Part shown: positions 8,564 to 16,547 of the stretch, piece by piece
Layout of the letters: every line of letters starts with the position of its first letter
Numbering within the stretch: the stretch's first letter is position 1
Assembly (NCBI GenBank): GCA_902788445.1
Contig: CADAKE010000003.1
Coordinates: 1-42,284 of the forward strand
Direction of reading: 5' to 3'
DNA from: an uncultured Eubacteriales bacterium
Lineage (GTDB): Bacteria; Bacillota; Clostridia; Christensenellales; Aristaeellaceae
DNA: 42,284 nt
The notes under the pieces: model-generated
The model's input: only the letters and a program-made list of their open reading frames with translations
The model's database searches: none
What the model was told of the DNA's origin: nothing
Translations under genes and position numbers: made by a program

Positions 8564-9754
8564 ATGAAGAAAAATTACCGCAAAACGCTGCTGGCCTGTT
8601 ACCTGGGCTTCATCACGCAGGCCATTGCCGCCAATTTTGCCCCGCTGCTCTTTCTGAAATTCCATACGGACTATGGGATACCCCTTGGCAAAATCGCGCT
8701 GATTCCCACGGCCTTTTTCTTTACGCAGCTGCTGATCGACCTGTTCTGCGCCAAGTTCGTGGACCGCATCGGGTACCGCACCAGCGTCGTCCTGTCGGAA
8801 ATCACCAGCGCGCTGGGGCTGGCTGGGCTGGCCGTGCTGCCCGATGCGTTCGCCGATCCGTTTATCGGCGTTATGGTGTGCGTGGTGATTTACGCCATTG
8901 GCAGCGGGCTGATCGAAGTGGTGGGCAGTCCGATCGTGGAAGCCTGTCCCTTTGAAAACAAGGACACCGTGATGAGCACGCTGCATTCCTTTTACTGCTG
9001 GGGTTCGGTGGGCGTGATCCTGCTGTCCACGCTGTTCTTTTCCGTGTTCGGCATCGCGCATTGGAAATGGCTGGCCTGCCTCTGGGCGCTTGTTCCGCTG
9101 TATAATATTTACAACTTCGCCACCTGCCCCATCGAGCGGCTGACCGAGGAAGGCAAGGGCATGACCGTGGGCCAGCTGTTCCAGACGCCCATTTTCTGGA
9201 TCGCTATTGTGCTGATGGTTTGCGCCGGGGCGTCGGAGCTGTCCATGGCCCAGTGGGCGTCGGCTTATACCGAGGCCGCGCTGGGATTCTCCAAAACGGT
9301 GGGCGACCTGGCCGGGCCCTGCCTGTTCGCCGTTACGATGGGGATCAGCCGGACAATTTACGGAAAATACGGCACGAAGATGAACTTGAGCCGGTTCATG
9401 GTCTTTTCCGGCGCGCTGTGTCTGTGCTGTTATCTGCTGGCTTCGCTGTCCGCGCAGCCAATGGTCGGGCTGATCGGGTGTATTTTCTGCGGCTTTTCTG
9501 TCGGCATCATGTGGCCCGGAACGATCAGCATCATTTCGCCGCGCCTGCCGCGGGGCGGAACGGCGCTGTTCGCGATGCTGGCCATGGCGGGCGATCTGGG
9601 CGGCGCGTTCGGGCCGAGCCTGGTCGGCGCCGTGACCCAGCAGGCAGGGGACAATTTACAGGCCGGAATGCTGGTGGGAAGCATTTTCCCTTTCATCTTG
9701 ATCGTCGCGGTCATTCTCCTGGAAAAGAAAAGGAATCGGCCGGTTTCCCAATGA
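8564..9754 (+). CDS. Major facilitator superfamily transporter
   Basis: A 396-aa membrane transporter with about 12 hydrophobic segments. The N-half carries the family loop between TM2 and TM3 as AKFVDRIGYRTSVV, the short-loop MFS motif; C-half loops include RTIYGKYGTKMN. Overall it resembles FucP/sugar-type or drug-type MFS carriers of Clostridia, for example ATLHSFYCWGSVG-like segments seen in sugar MFS proteins (here STLHSFYCWGSVG). Substrate is not predictable; a sugar or sugar derivative is a guess. ATG 8564 is preceded by AAGGAAATGAGG. It is monocistronic, and the next gene is convergent with no clear terminator in the 67-bp gap. Confidence 0.85.
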   Translation: MKKNYRKTLLACYLGFITQAIAANFAPLLFLKFHTDYGIPLGKIALIPTAFFFTQLLIDLFCAKFVDRIGYRTSVVLSEITSALGLAGLAVLPDAFADPFIGVMVCVVIYAIGSGLIEVVGSPIVEACPFENKDTVMSTLHSFYCWGSVGVILLSTLFFSVFGIAHWKWLACLWALVPLYNIYNFATCPIERLTEEGKGMTVGQLFQTPIFWIAIVLMVCAGASELSMAQWASAYTEAALGFSKTVGDLAGPCLFAVTMGISRTIYGKYGTKMNLSRFMVFSGALCLCCYLLASLSAQPMVGLIGCIFCGFSVGIMWPGTISIISPRLPRGGTALFAMLAMAGDLGGAFGPSLVGAVTQQAGDNLQAGMLVGSIFPFILIVAVILLEKKRNRPVSQ

Positions 9755-9821
9755 AACGTTTGACTGTTCATTTTTTGAGGAATCTGTACCCTGAACGCTC
9801 GTCCTGCCCTTATCCCTCATC

Positions 9822-10592
9822 TTACTCCTGCCACAGGAACGGCATGAAAATCGGCAGCTGCTTTTCCCAGTCCGCCTCGCAGTGACGCCCGCCAATCTGG
9901 CAGTACAGCCTGGCCGCGCCGCCCGCTTTGAGGATTTTGTTCGCGGTCGTTCGGCAGGTTTTATACAGGTAGCTGGACGTGTCCTCCTCCCAGGGGTTCT
10001 TCACGCCGCCGTAGCCCTCCATTGTGCCCCAGGACAAATAGATGCGGCTGTCCGCGCTCAGAGGCAGGTTGTTCATATCATGCCACAGCTTGCCGCTCAC
10101 GCTGCCGATGGAGGGGGAAAGGCAGGCGGCCTTGGAAATGTACTGATTGTACTTGACGATCGCGTAGGCCGCCATCAGCCCGCCCATGCTGGAACCGGCG
10201 ATGCCGGTGCATTCCCGGAAAGGGATCGTAGGGAAAGCGGAATCAATGTAGGGCTTGAGTTCGTAAATCAATCCCCGCATGGTGTTTTCCCCCAGCGGCT
10301 CGATGCCGCGCAGCCAGCCGTATCCCGAGCCATAGGGCAGGTATTCCGACAGGCGCAGGTTCCCCTCGTGGGCGCATTCCACGCCCACAATGATCATGGG
10401 CTTGTTCCATCCCGCGCAGTAATCGTTCAGGCCCCAGCATTTGCCATAGGTCGCGTCCTCGTCCCGGAACAGGTTGTGCCCGTCAAAAAAATACATCACG
10501 GGGAAGGGCGGCTCCCCAAAGTCCGGGACGCGGATATGCAGCGGGCGGTTCGCGTTCAGCGCATGAAAGTAAAAATCCTGTTTGATCAGCAT
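9822..10592 (-). CDS. Putative esterase (enterochelin-esterase/esterase-D type alpha/beta hydrolase)
   Basis: A 256-aa alpha/beta hydrolase of the putative-esterase family (PF00756-like). The N-terminus contains PVMYFFDGHNLF, typical of the family, the nucleophile elbow is GSSMGG in AGSSMGGLMAAYA, and the catalytic His is likely in IGGRHCEADWEKQLP near the C-terminus. There is no signal peptide, so it is probably cytoplasmic. Members hydrolyse esters of small acids, siderophores or acylated sugars; the substrate here is unknown. ATG 10592 has AAGGAAG upstream. It lies downstream of nudC on the same strand but is separated by a 150-bp gap with a palindromic repeat. Confidence 0.85.
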   Translation of the reverse strand: MLIKQDFYFHALNANRPLHIRVPDFGEPPFPVMYFFDGHNLFRDEDATYGKCWGLNDYCAGWNKPMIIVGVECAHEGNLRLSEYLPYGSGYGWLRGIEPLGENTMRGLIYELKPYIDSAFPTIPFRECTGIAGSSMGGLMAAYAIVKYNQYISKAACLSPSIGSVSGKLWHDMNNLPLSADSRIYLSWGTMEGYGGVKNPWEEDTSSYLYKTCRTTANKILKAGGAARLYCQIGGRHCEADWEKQLPIFMPFLWQE

Positions 10593-10651
10593 GGCATTTC
10601 TTCCTTTTTTATTTGTTCAGTCAACTGTGACTTTATGGGCACGTTAAGTCA

Positions 10652-10740
10652 TTAAGTTCTAAGTTCAAAGTTCTAAGTTCTAAGCTGAGTTTAGTTTATC
10701 ACTATTGGCTTAGAACTTGGAACTTAGAACTTGGAACTCT
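10652..10740. repeat. Heptamer-repeat palindrome, AAGTTCT flavour
   Basis: The left arm (10652-10684) is a tandem run of the 7-mer TAAGTTC/AAAGTTC; the right arm (10709-10740) is the complement, AACTTGG/AACTTAG units. The arms pair almost completely around a 24-bp centre. It lies between nudC and the esterase gene (both minus strand). Confidence 0.8.
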
Positions 10741-10745
10741 GTAAC

Positions 10746-11633
10746 TTAAAGTGTCCTTGAAGCAAACGACTGACCAGTTACCTTTATTTTTCCATAATAG
10801 TCTTCCAGTTTTCCGTCCTTGAACAGCTTCATCATTTCGTTGGTCAGGCTGTAGTTGTTGGGCTGGAGCACGATGTCCTCCCGCTTCACCCATTCGGCGT
10901 ATTTCAATTCCGTATCATCCATCCGGATGGCGTCGTCCCCGTCCACCTGGCAGAAAAAGCCAGCTAAAATGTCGGCGGCGACGCCCCAGGGCTGGGACTT
11001 ATAATAACAGATGTTTTTGACTTTCAACCCGACCTCTTCCATCACTTCCCGTTCCACGGTTTCCTCCAGCGTCTCGCCGAACTCCGTGAACCCGGCCACC
11101 AGCGCATTGTGAACAAAGCCCGTCCGGTACTTCGTCAGCAGCAGCCTGTCGCCGTTCGTGATGCCGATGATCACGGCGGGATTGATGCGCGGATAGATTT
11201 TGTTCCCACAGTCAGGGCACACGACCGCCCGCTCTATAGTATCATGCTCCGTCTTTGTTCCGCACGCGCCGCAGAAACGGTTGGCGCTGTACCATTTCCA
11301 CAGATGATACGCGCAGTAAGCGGCGAAAATGCCAACGTTCCCGGAAAGCGGAAAATCCCTGAGTTCCTGCATCGTGCGGTAGGCGTACCCCGGAAGCGGC
11401 TCCGCGTCGCCGGAAAGCAGAAAGAAATCCTGCCCGTCGATCCGGAACAGATACACCGCGTTTTCCGCGCCGCAGGAAAAATCCCTGAACCGCGGGAAGC
11501 GCAGAGAGCGCTGCTCTTCGTCGTAAGCCGCCAGCAGCCTGTTTCCGTGAAAGCACATCACGGCGCCGCTGGCCGTGGGCTTTTTGTTTTCAAAGCGATT
11601 GATGAACCGGCAGGGTGCTATATCCTGAATCAT
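10746..11633 (-). CDS. nudC: NudC-family Nudix hydrolase (NAD+ diphosphatase-like)
   Basis: A 295-aa enzyme of the NADH pyrophosphatase family, which splits NAD(H) into NMN(H) and AMP and, in E. coli, removes NAD caps from RNA. A zinc ribbon CGACG...CPDCG (Cys121, 124, 139, 142) precedes the Nudix domain. The Nudix box spans residues ~181-203 (GFTEFGETLEETVEREVMEE then VGLK), with every catalytic Glu and Arg present. The NudC hallmark SQPWPFPxS downstream of the box is altered: it reads SQPWGVAAD (213-221), so substrate preference could differ. The N-terminal domain is present, so it is a full-length member. ATG 11633 has AGGAG upstream and a strong promoter at 11676-11703. Confidence 0.88.
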   Translation of the reverse strand: MIQDIAPCRFINRFENKKPTASGAVMCFHGNRLLAAYDEEQRSLRFPRFRDFSCGAENAVYLFRIDGQDFFLLSGDAEPLPGYAYRTMQELRDFPLSGNVGIFAAYCAYHLWKWYSANRFCGACGTKTEHDTIERAVVCPDCGNKIYPRINPAVIIGITNGDRLLLTKYRTGFVHNALVAGFTEFGETLEETVEREVMEEVGLKVKNICYYKSQPWGVAADILAGFFCQVDGDDAIRMDDTELKYAEWVKREDIVLQPNNYSLTNEMMKLFKDGKLEDYYGKIKVTGQSFASRTL

Positions 11634-11675
11634 ACGGTTTCTCCTGGCAATGAATGAATAGGGTTCCGCCTTGTC

Positions 11676-11703
11676 ATGATAGCGCTTTTCATGATTTTGT
11701 CAA
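11676..11703 (-). promoter_or_regulatory. Promoter of nudC
   Basis: On the minus strand TTGACA (11698-11703) and TATCAT (11676-11681) are separated by 16 bp, about 43 bp upstream of the nudC start. Confidence 0.7.
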
Positions 11704-11747
11704 TACGGAAAAAGCCAAATTATATTCATCGAAAACAGAAAAAACCG

Positions 11748-11776
11748 TGGACTTTGCCTGATTCTTATGGTATCAT
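11748..11776 (+). promoter_or_regulatory. Candidate promoter of the sugar transferase gene
   Basis: TGGACT (11748-11753), 17 bp, TATCAT (11771-11776). A TSS near 11783 leaves a leader of about 90 nt before ATG 11872. Confidence 0.55.
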
Positions 11777-11871
11777 ACGGACAGGGCAAAGCGTGCCATA
11801 CGTTTGCCCTGCTTTTATATGAATGGACACGGCGCAAATTCCCGCGCGTTTTGAGAGGAACGGAAACACAG

Positions 11872-13275
11872 ATGATTCGGAAAAACCAAGCCTTTCTGAA
11901 CCGGCTGAACCAGGTTTTGGATATTCTGCTGGTGACTGCCTGCTATGCCTTTTCATCCTGGTTCTACCTGGTTGTAAAACGTCAGGACTATGTCAACATG
12001 GCAACGATCAGCGGAAAAACGCTGCTGATTTCCCTGGCGTTTTCCCTGGCGCTTTCCCTGCTGCTTTTATCGGTCGGCTTTTATGGCTCCACCCGCACGC
12101 GGAAACTGGGCTGGAAGCTGCAAATGATTTTGCTTTGCACGACGACGATCATCCTGGTCGGATCCTTCCTGTTATATTTTCTTCGCTTGCAGGATTTTTC
12201 CCGCGGCGTGCTGCTGATTTTTTACGGTACGACCATCCTGACCCTGTGCCTGAAATACGCGGCCATGCGCTTTGTGATGAACCGCCTGCGGGCGAAGGGA
12301 TATAACATCAAGCGTGAAGTGGTGATCGGCACCGGCGCGCTGGCGAAGCAGTATGTGGACAATATCCTCAATGAGCAGTCGCTTGGCATTCATGTGCTGG
12401 GTTATGTGGGAGAGCATCAGGAGCACGGCAAGTGTTATCTGGGCGGCTTTGACCGGCTGGACGAGGTGCTTTCCAACACGGAGATCGACGAAGTGGTGAT
12501 CGCGCTGGAAATGGACGAGTACGCCCGCATCCGGGAAATTATCGGCGCGTGCGAGAAGAACGGCGTAAAGTATTACGTCATTCCGTTTTATAATGATATT
12601 ATCCCCGCTCACCCGATCATTGAAAACGTGGGCAGCAGCAAGCTGATCAATATGCGCGCGAACCGCCTGGAGGGCGTCGGCTGGGCCACGCTGAAACGGA
12701 TCTTTGATTTTTTGGCGAGCGGGTTCGGTCTGCTCCTTCTCAGCCCCCTGCTTTTGCTGATCGCCGTGGGCGTGAAGCTGTCCAGCCCAGGACCGATCCT
12801 GTTCCGGCAGGTGCGCGTGGGCTATAAGCGGCAGGAATTCAACATGCTCAAATTCCGCAGCATGAAAATCAACGATCAGGAAACCACCGCCTGGAGCAAA
12901 AATGAGGACGACCGGCGCACAGCCTTTGGCAGTATGCTGCGCAAAACGAGTCTGGACGAACTGCCGCAGCTGTGGAACGTGTTCAAGGGGGATATGAGCC
13001 TGGTCGGCCCCCGGCCGGAGCTGCCGTTTTTCGTGGAGCAGTTCAAGGAAAAGATTCCCCTCTATATGGTCAAGCACCAGGTGAAGCCCGGCATCACCGG
13101 CTGGGCGCAGATCAACGGCCTGCGCGGGGATACCGATATCGAAAAGCGCGTGCAGTACGACCTGTGGTATATCGAAAACTGGAGCGTCTGGCTCGACCTG
13201 AAAATCATTTTCAGAACGGTGTTCGGCGGAATGCTGAACAGCGAAAAGGTCGGTTCAAAAAAGAAAGAAGCGTAA
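11872..13275 (+). CDS. Polyprenyl-phosphate sugar-1-phosphate transferase (WcaJ/CpsE type)
   Basis: A 467-aa initiating sugar transferase that moves hexose-1-phosphate (often glucose or galactose) from UDP-sugar to undecaprenyl phosphate, the first step of exopolysaccharide or capsule repeat-unit synthesis. The N-terminus has about four TM segments, then a Rossmann-like region ([17 protein letters not shown]), then the catalytic bacterial-sugar-transferase domain: [19 protein letters not shown] (membrane hairpin), [69 protein letters not shown] 11872 is chosen over the upstream open frame because GAGAGGAACGG precedes it and the promoter lies in between. No other polysaccharide genes are adjacent, so it stands alone here, with a terminator behind it. 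Confidence 0.92.
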   Translation: MIRKNQAFLNRLNQVLDILLVTACYAFSSWFYLVVKRQDYVNMATISGKTLLISLAFSLALSLLLLSVGFYGSTRTRKLGWKLQMILLCTTTIILVGSFLLYFLRLQDFSRGVLLIFYGTTILTLCLKYAAMRFVMNRLRAKGYNIKREVVIGTGALAKQYVDNILNEQSLGIHVLGYVGEHQEHGKCYLGGFDRLDEVLSNTEIDEVVIALEMDEYARIREIIGACEKNGVKYYVIPFYNDIIPAHPIIENVGSSKLINMRANRLEGVGWATLKRIFDFLASGFGLLLLSPLLLLIAVGVKLSSPGPILFRQVRVGYKRQEFNMLKFRSMKINDQETTAWSKNEDDRRTAFGSMLRKTSLDELPQLWNVFKGDMSLVGPRPELPFFVEQFKEKIPLYMVKHQVKPGITGWAQINGLRGDTDIEKRVQYDLWYIENWSVWLDLKIIFRTVFGGMLNSEKVGSKKKEA

Positions 13276-13280
13276 AAAAA

Positions 13281-13319
13281 CAGCCGATTCGTTATGTGGA
13301 GCGAGTCGGCTGCTTTCTT
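13281..13319 (+). terminator. Intrinsic terminator after the sugar transferase
   Basis: CAGCCGATTCG (13281-13291) pairs with CGAGTCGGCTG (13302-13312; one G-U), followed by CTTTCTT. It is preceded by A7, so it may also work for the opposite strand (PrsW gene). Confidence 0.75.
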
Positions 13320-13337
13320 ATAATAATGGATTGGAGA

Positions 13338-14048
13338 TCAGAAATATCTGTCCTGCGCGGACATCTTTTTGACCGTCCGGTAGGCGGCCACAAACATCAC
13401 CGCGATAAACCCGATAAATACCAGCGACAGGGAACCGTTGTCCAGCGTGGCGATCAGGTCGTATAGACCATGCAGCAGCACGGGGCAGACCACGGACAGA
13501 ATCAGGCTTGTTCTGCAATACTCTGGATGGCCGCGCCGCTCATGGGATTTAGCCAGGCCGTACCACGCGCCCATGAACACGCCGAAGCAGGCGTGGCCCG
13601 GCACGGCGGTCAGCGCCCGGACGAACGCCGTTTCCAGGCCGTACATCACCACGTAGTCGATATTTTCCCACAGCGCGAAGCCCATCGAAACGAACACCGC
13701 GTACACAATGCCGTCGAACCGGCAGTTGAAATAGGGCGAATCCCAGGTGCGCCGCTTGAGCAGGAGGAACTTGAAGCCCTCCTCCGAAAGCCCCACCACC
13801 AGAAAATAGAAAAGAATCTGGTACAGCAGCGAACGGGGATTGACCATCCGGCTCAGTACCTGCGCGCCGATGCGTTCGGTGAACACGGCCAGGGCGGTGG
13901 AAATGATGCCCTGGAGAATCAGCCGCCACAAAAGCACGGTCGGCTCCTTTTCCAGCTTGTCCGCCTTGTAAACATAAATCATCAGCGCCACCGCCGGAAT
14001 TACCGCCGCGGCCACCAGTATCAGCTGCACAGAGGAATAAAAGATCAT
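13338..14048 (-). CDS. prsW: PrsW-family intramembrane metalloprotease
   Basis: A 236-aa membrane protein of the PrsW/RskA-protease family (PF13367), related to site-1 proteases that cleave anti-sigma factors such as RsiW in B. subtilis. The family motifs are present: LSEEGFKFLLLKRR (Glu89-Glu90), FDGIVYAVFVSMGFALWENI, TAVPGHACFGVFMG and HGLYDLIA, which together supply the Glu and His metal ligands. About seven TM segments are visible. No anti-sigma/sigma pair is encoded in the window, so the substrate is unknown. A TTGTTA/TATAAT promoter lies upstream (14084-14112). Confidence 0.88.
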   Translation of the reverse strand: MIFYSSVQLILVAAAVIPAVALMIYVYKADKLEKEPTVLLWRLILQGIISTALAVFTERIGAQVLSRMVNPRSLLYQILFYFLVVGLSEEGFKFLLLKRRTWDSPYFNCRFDGIVYAVFVSMGFALWENIDYVVMYGLETAFVRALTAVPGHACFGVFMGAWYGLAKSHERRGHPEYCRTSLILSVVCPVLLHGLYDLIATLDNGSLSLVFIGFIAVMFVAAYRTVKKMSAQDRYF

Positions 14049-14083
14049 TGCGCATCCCCGCTTTCCCGGAATCGTTTGAAGAT

Positions 14084-14112
14084 ATTATAATCAATTTCGG
14101 CCTTTTTAACAA
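14084..14112 (-). promoter_or_regulatory. Promoter of the PrsW-type gene
   Basis: Minus strand: TTGTTA (14107-14112), 17 bp, TATAAT (14084-14089). It lies 35 bp upstream of the start codon, immediately after the rnhA terminator. Confidence 0.65.
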
Positions 14113-14116
14113 GCGC

Positions 14117-14152
14117 AAAAAACGCGCCGGAGAAAGCAAGTCCTTCGGCGCG
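14117..14152 (-). terminator. Intrinsic terminator of rnhA
   Basis: Read on the minus strand, CGCGCCGAAGG pairs imperfectly with CTCCGGCGCG and is followed by TTTTTT (the A6 at 14117-14122). It lies directly after the rnhA stop. Confidence 0.75.
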
Positions 14153-14157
14153 GTGTT

Positions 14158-14664
14158 TTATGAATGCTGAACGTTCAGATGTTCCGGGTCGCCCAGGTCG
14201 GGGTTGCGGGTCAGATACTGCTGAATCGCGCCGCGGGCCAGGGCGTCGCAGCGGTTGTTTTCCGGGTGGTCGGAATGGCCCTTCACTTTGCGGAACGTGA
14301 CGTTGTGGCCCTTTTTGCTGATGGTCAGCAGCAGCAGCCGCCATAAGTCCTGGTTCTCCACCGGCTTTCCTTCGCTGTTTTTCCAGCCACGGCGCTGCCA
14401 GTTGTCCAGCCAGTGTTCGTTGAAGGCGTTCACGAGGTAGGCGGAATCCGAATACACCGTCACGTTGCAGCGGGTTTTCAGCTTGCCCAGCGCGCTGATC
14501 ACGGCGAACACCTCCATCCGGTTATTGGTGGTCTGGGGCATACTGCCGCTGATTTCCAGTTCATGGACGCCGTAGCGCAAAATGGCCGCCCAGCCGCCGG
14601 GGCCGGGATTGCCGGAACACGCGCCGTCGGTAAAAATCTCCACGTTTTTCAGCGCTTCGCTCAT
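14158..14664 (-). CDS. rnhA: Ribonuclease HI
   Basis: A 168-aa RNase HI that degrades RNA in RNA-DNA hybrids (primers, R-loops). The four catalytic acidic residues are in place: FTDGACSGNPGPGGW (Asp), NNRMEVFAVISAL (Glu), VYSDSAYLVN (Asp) and GHSDHPENNRCDALAR (Asp with the preceding His). Length is family-typical. The start ATG 14664 (MSEALKN) is chosen because it gives the usual short N-terminus; GGGAGG lies about 12 nt upstream. The open frame extends further upstream to 14742 but overlaps the promoter. Confidence 0.95.
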   Translation of the reverse strand: MSEALKNVEIFTDGACSGNPGPGGWAAILRYGVHELEISGSMPQTTNNRMEVFAVISALGKLKTRCNVTVYSDSAYLVNAFNEHWLDNWQRRGWKNSEGKPVENQDLWRLLLLTISKKGHNVTFRKVKGHSDHPENNRCDALARGAIQQYLTRNPDLGDPEHLNVQHS

Positions 14665-14701
14665 GCTGATTGCGTGCCTCCCTCTCATTTCATGCCTGAC
14701 A

Positions 14702-14730
14702 ACTATACCATACCTTGTGGCAAAAAGCAA
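14702..14730 (-). promoter_or_regulatory. Promoter of rnhA
   Basis: Minus strand: TTGCTT (14725-14730), 17 bp, TATAGT (14702-14707), 38 bp from the start codon. It lies back to back with the spoIVFA region. Confidence 0.6.
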
Positions 14731-14753
14731 TCTCTTCCACAAGAAGTTTTCCG

Positions 14754-14781
14754 CATGAACCGCGCTCTTTTTTCATAGGAT
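14754..14781 (+). promoter_or_regulatory. Possible mother-cell (sigma-E/K-like) promoter for spoIVFAB
   Basis: CATGAA (14754-14759), 14 bp, CATAGGAT (14774-14781). The -10 box resembles the CATANNAT/CATACAAT type used by sigma-E (and CATA-type sigma-K). A related box, CATAAGAT, precedes dpaA in this window. No sigma-A-like promoter is seen here. The -35 match is weak, so this is a hypothesis. Confidence 0.35.
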
Positions 14782-14803
14782 GAAGCGACAGGGGGTGGTA
14801 TGG

Positions 14804-15457
14804 ATGTTCAAGCCGATCAGGCAGAAGGAGAACGGAGAAAACGACGGCGGCATTCAATATATACCAAAAACGGAGAAACCGCGCTGGGCTGAAAAGCTGG
14901 CCCGGAATTTCGCCTTCGCGGGCATCCTCACGCTTTCCGTGGTCGCGGTCAGAAACGCGGAACTGCCCACGGGAAAGACCGTGCTGACGGCGGTGCAGGA
15001 GATGATCGGCGCGGATTGGGATCATAGCCTGGGAAAAATCAGCTTTGTCAGCAATCTGCTGCCGGAAAGCATGGCGGTATTTTTTGAAACGGACTTGCAG
15101 GCGAATTTGACTGCGCCATGCTTTGGCGGCGTCGTCCATGCCTGGAGCCAGGAGGAACCATACCTGGGCTACAGCGCGGCGAACGGCAGCGTGTACGCGG
15201 TTTCGGACGGCCAGGTGATGAGCGTGGCGCACGGGCTGGAGGAAGAAAGAATCATCCGCGTGCGGCATGACGACGGGCTGGAAAGCATGTATTACAACTT
15301 AGCTTCCGTAAACGTGCGGGAGGGCGACAGCGTAAGCGCCCAAACCTGCCTTGGCACGGCGCTGCCGGGAAAGCAGGCGCTTCTGGAAATCCGCAGGGCG
15401 GGAAGGGCGGTCGATCCCGCGCCCTGGCTTTCGCCCCGGGAGGAGGCGCGGCCATGA
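14804..15457 (+). CDS. spoIVFA: SpoIVFA-like membrane protein with degenerate LytM/M23 domain
   Basis: A 217-aa protein with one TM segment (~residues 35-55) and a C-terminal LytM/M23-fold domain (SAANGSVYAVSDGQVMSVAHG, RIIRVRHDDGLESMYYNL, VREGDSVSAQTCLGT). The zinc-binding His/Asp residues of active M23 peptidases are missing: no HxxxD, and LLEIRRAG replaces HxEIR. This is expected for SpoIVFA, a scaffold that holds SpoIVFB in the outer forespore membrane and is itself cut by SpoIVB. Identity is inferred mainly from domain layout and from the SpoIVFB gene overlapping by 4 nt (ATGA). ATG 14804 is preferred to ATG 14780 because GGGGGTGG lies just upstream of it. Confidence 0.8.
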   Translation: MFKPIRQKENGENDGGIQYIPKTEKPRWAEKLARNFAFAGILTLSVVAVRNAELPTGKTVLTAVQEMIGADWDHSLGKISFVSNLLPESMAVFFETDLQANLTAPCFGGVVHAWSQEEPYLGYSAANGSVYAVSDGQVMSVAHGLEEERIIRVRHDDGLESMYYNLASVNVREGDSVSAQTCLGTALPGKQALLEIRRAGRAVDPAPWLSPREEARP

Positions 15458-16383
15458 CGCTGCGGCTGGGAAGCTGCCGGGTACGGGCGCACCCGCTGCT
15501 GCCGCTTTTGTTTCTGGTCGGCGCTTTAAGCGGCATGGGGGAAAGGCTGCTGCCGATGCTGGCGGCGCTGCTCCTGCACGAAACGGGCCATCTGCTGGCG
15601 GCGCATCTTTTGCGGCTGCGGGTGGACGCGCTGGAAATCACGCCGATCGGCGGCATCATGACCCTTCCCAATCTGGAAACCGCGCCGCCGCTTTACCGGT
15701 TCCTGCTCGCCGCCGCGGGGCCGCTGTTCAGTTTATTGGGCTGTGTCCTTTCTCCGCTTCTGTATCGGCAGGGAATCATATCCTTTGACATGACCGGCGC
15801 GTTCATTCACGCGAATCTTGCGCTGCTGCTCATCAACCTATTGCCCGCGTTGCCTTTGGACGGCGGCGGTATGCTTCGCGCGATCTTGAATCAGTTTTTT
15901 CCGGGCAAGGAAACCGCCCGGTGGATGAACGCCGCGTCCTCGGCCATTGGGCTGGGGCTGTGCGGTATCACGCTATTCTTTGCTGTTCAGGGAAAAATCG
16001 TGTTCGCGCCCGCGTTTGCAGGGCTGTATCTGCTGTACGCCGCGGCGATGGAGGGCAGGCACGGCACCGCCAAATACGTTACCAGCCTGATTGCCCGGCG
16101 GCAGAAGCTGGAGCGGCAAAGGGTGCTCCCGGTTGAAACCGTCGCGGCGGGGGCAAGCGTGCCGGTGCGGTCGCTGCTGTATCAGCTGACACCCGGAAAG
16201 TACCACATGATCCACGTTCTCACGCCCGACGGCATGACGCGCCTGGGCGTGATCGAGGAAAAGACGTTCTGCGAAGCGGTGCTGAGCAGAAACGACGAAC
16301 CCCTGGGCAGCATCCTGATGGAGGCGGAACAAGAAAAAACGGCCGTTTCGGTTCAGCCGATGGCGGGCGGAAGGACGGTTTGA
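15454..16383 (+). CDS. spoIVFB: SpoIVFB-type site-2 (M50) intramembrane metalloprotease
   Basis: A 309-aa polytopic protease. The zinc site HETGH (42-46) and the third ligand in LLPALPLDGGGML (Asp136) sit at nearly the same residue numbers as in B. subtilis SpoIVFB. About six TM segments are followed by a C-terminal CBS-like region (VRSLLYQLTPGKYHMIHVLTPDGMTRLGVI). In B. subtilis the enzyme cleaves pro-sigma-K in the mother cell once SpoIVFA/BofA inhibition is lifted. The start ATG overlaps the SpoIVFA stop, so the two are translationally coupled. Whether pro-sigma-K exists in this organism cannot be seen here. Confidence 0.9.
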   Translation: MTLRLGSCRVRAHPLLPLLFLVGALSGMGERLLPMLAALLLHETGHLLAAHLLRLRVDALEITPIGGIMTLPNLETAPPLYRFLLAAAGPLFSLLGCVLSPLLYRQGIISFDMTGAFIHANLALLLINLLPALPLDGGGMLRAILNQFFPGKETARWMNAASSAIGLGLCGITLFFAVQGKIVFAPAFAGLYLLYAAAMEGRHGTAKYVTSLIARRQKLERQRVLPVETVAAGASVPVRSLLYQLTPGKYHMIHVLTPDGMTRLGVIEEKTFCEAVLSRNDEPLGSILMEAEQEKTAVSVQPMAGGRTV

Positions 16384-16386
16384 TAA

Positions 16387-16425
16387 GATAGGAGTTAGGA
16401 GAGAGAAGATAGAAGATAGAAGATA
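16387..16425 (+). repeat. Solo heptamer-repeat arm, AGATAGA flavour
   Basis: The stretch reads ATAGGAG-TTAGGAG-AGAGAAG-ATAGAAG-ATAGAAG, five imperfect 7-mers directly after the spoIVFB stop. No complementary arm is found in the remaining ~120 bp of the gap, so this is a half element. Confidence 0.7.
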
Positions 16426-16485
16426 AATATCGTCCTTCGTAAGGTCCATTCATGCGTTCGCCTTGTAAAAAGCGCGTTTTCCGTC

Positions 16486-16514
16486 TTGTGAGATCAGGAG
16501 AAATATGGTATACT
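16486..16514 (+). promoter_or_regulatory. Promoter of the DUF6273-glycosidase gene
   Basis: TTGTGA (16486-16491), 17 bp, TATACT (16509-16514), 33 bp before the start codon. Confidence 0.65.
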
Positions 16515-16547
16515 TGATTTGTACTATTTGCAAATGAGGTATTGCGT

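Noticed and set aside
14804..15457. Active M23 peptidase
   Set aside because: The zinc-ligand motifs are missing; position next to the SpoIVFB gene supports a non-catalytic SpoIVFA role.
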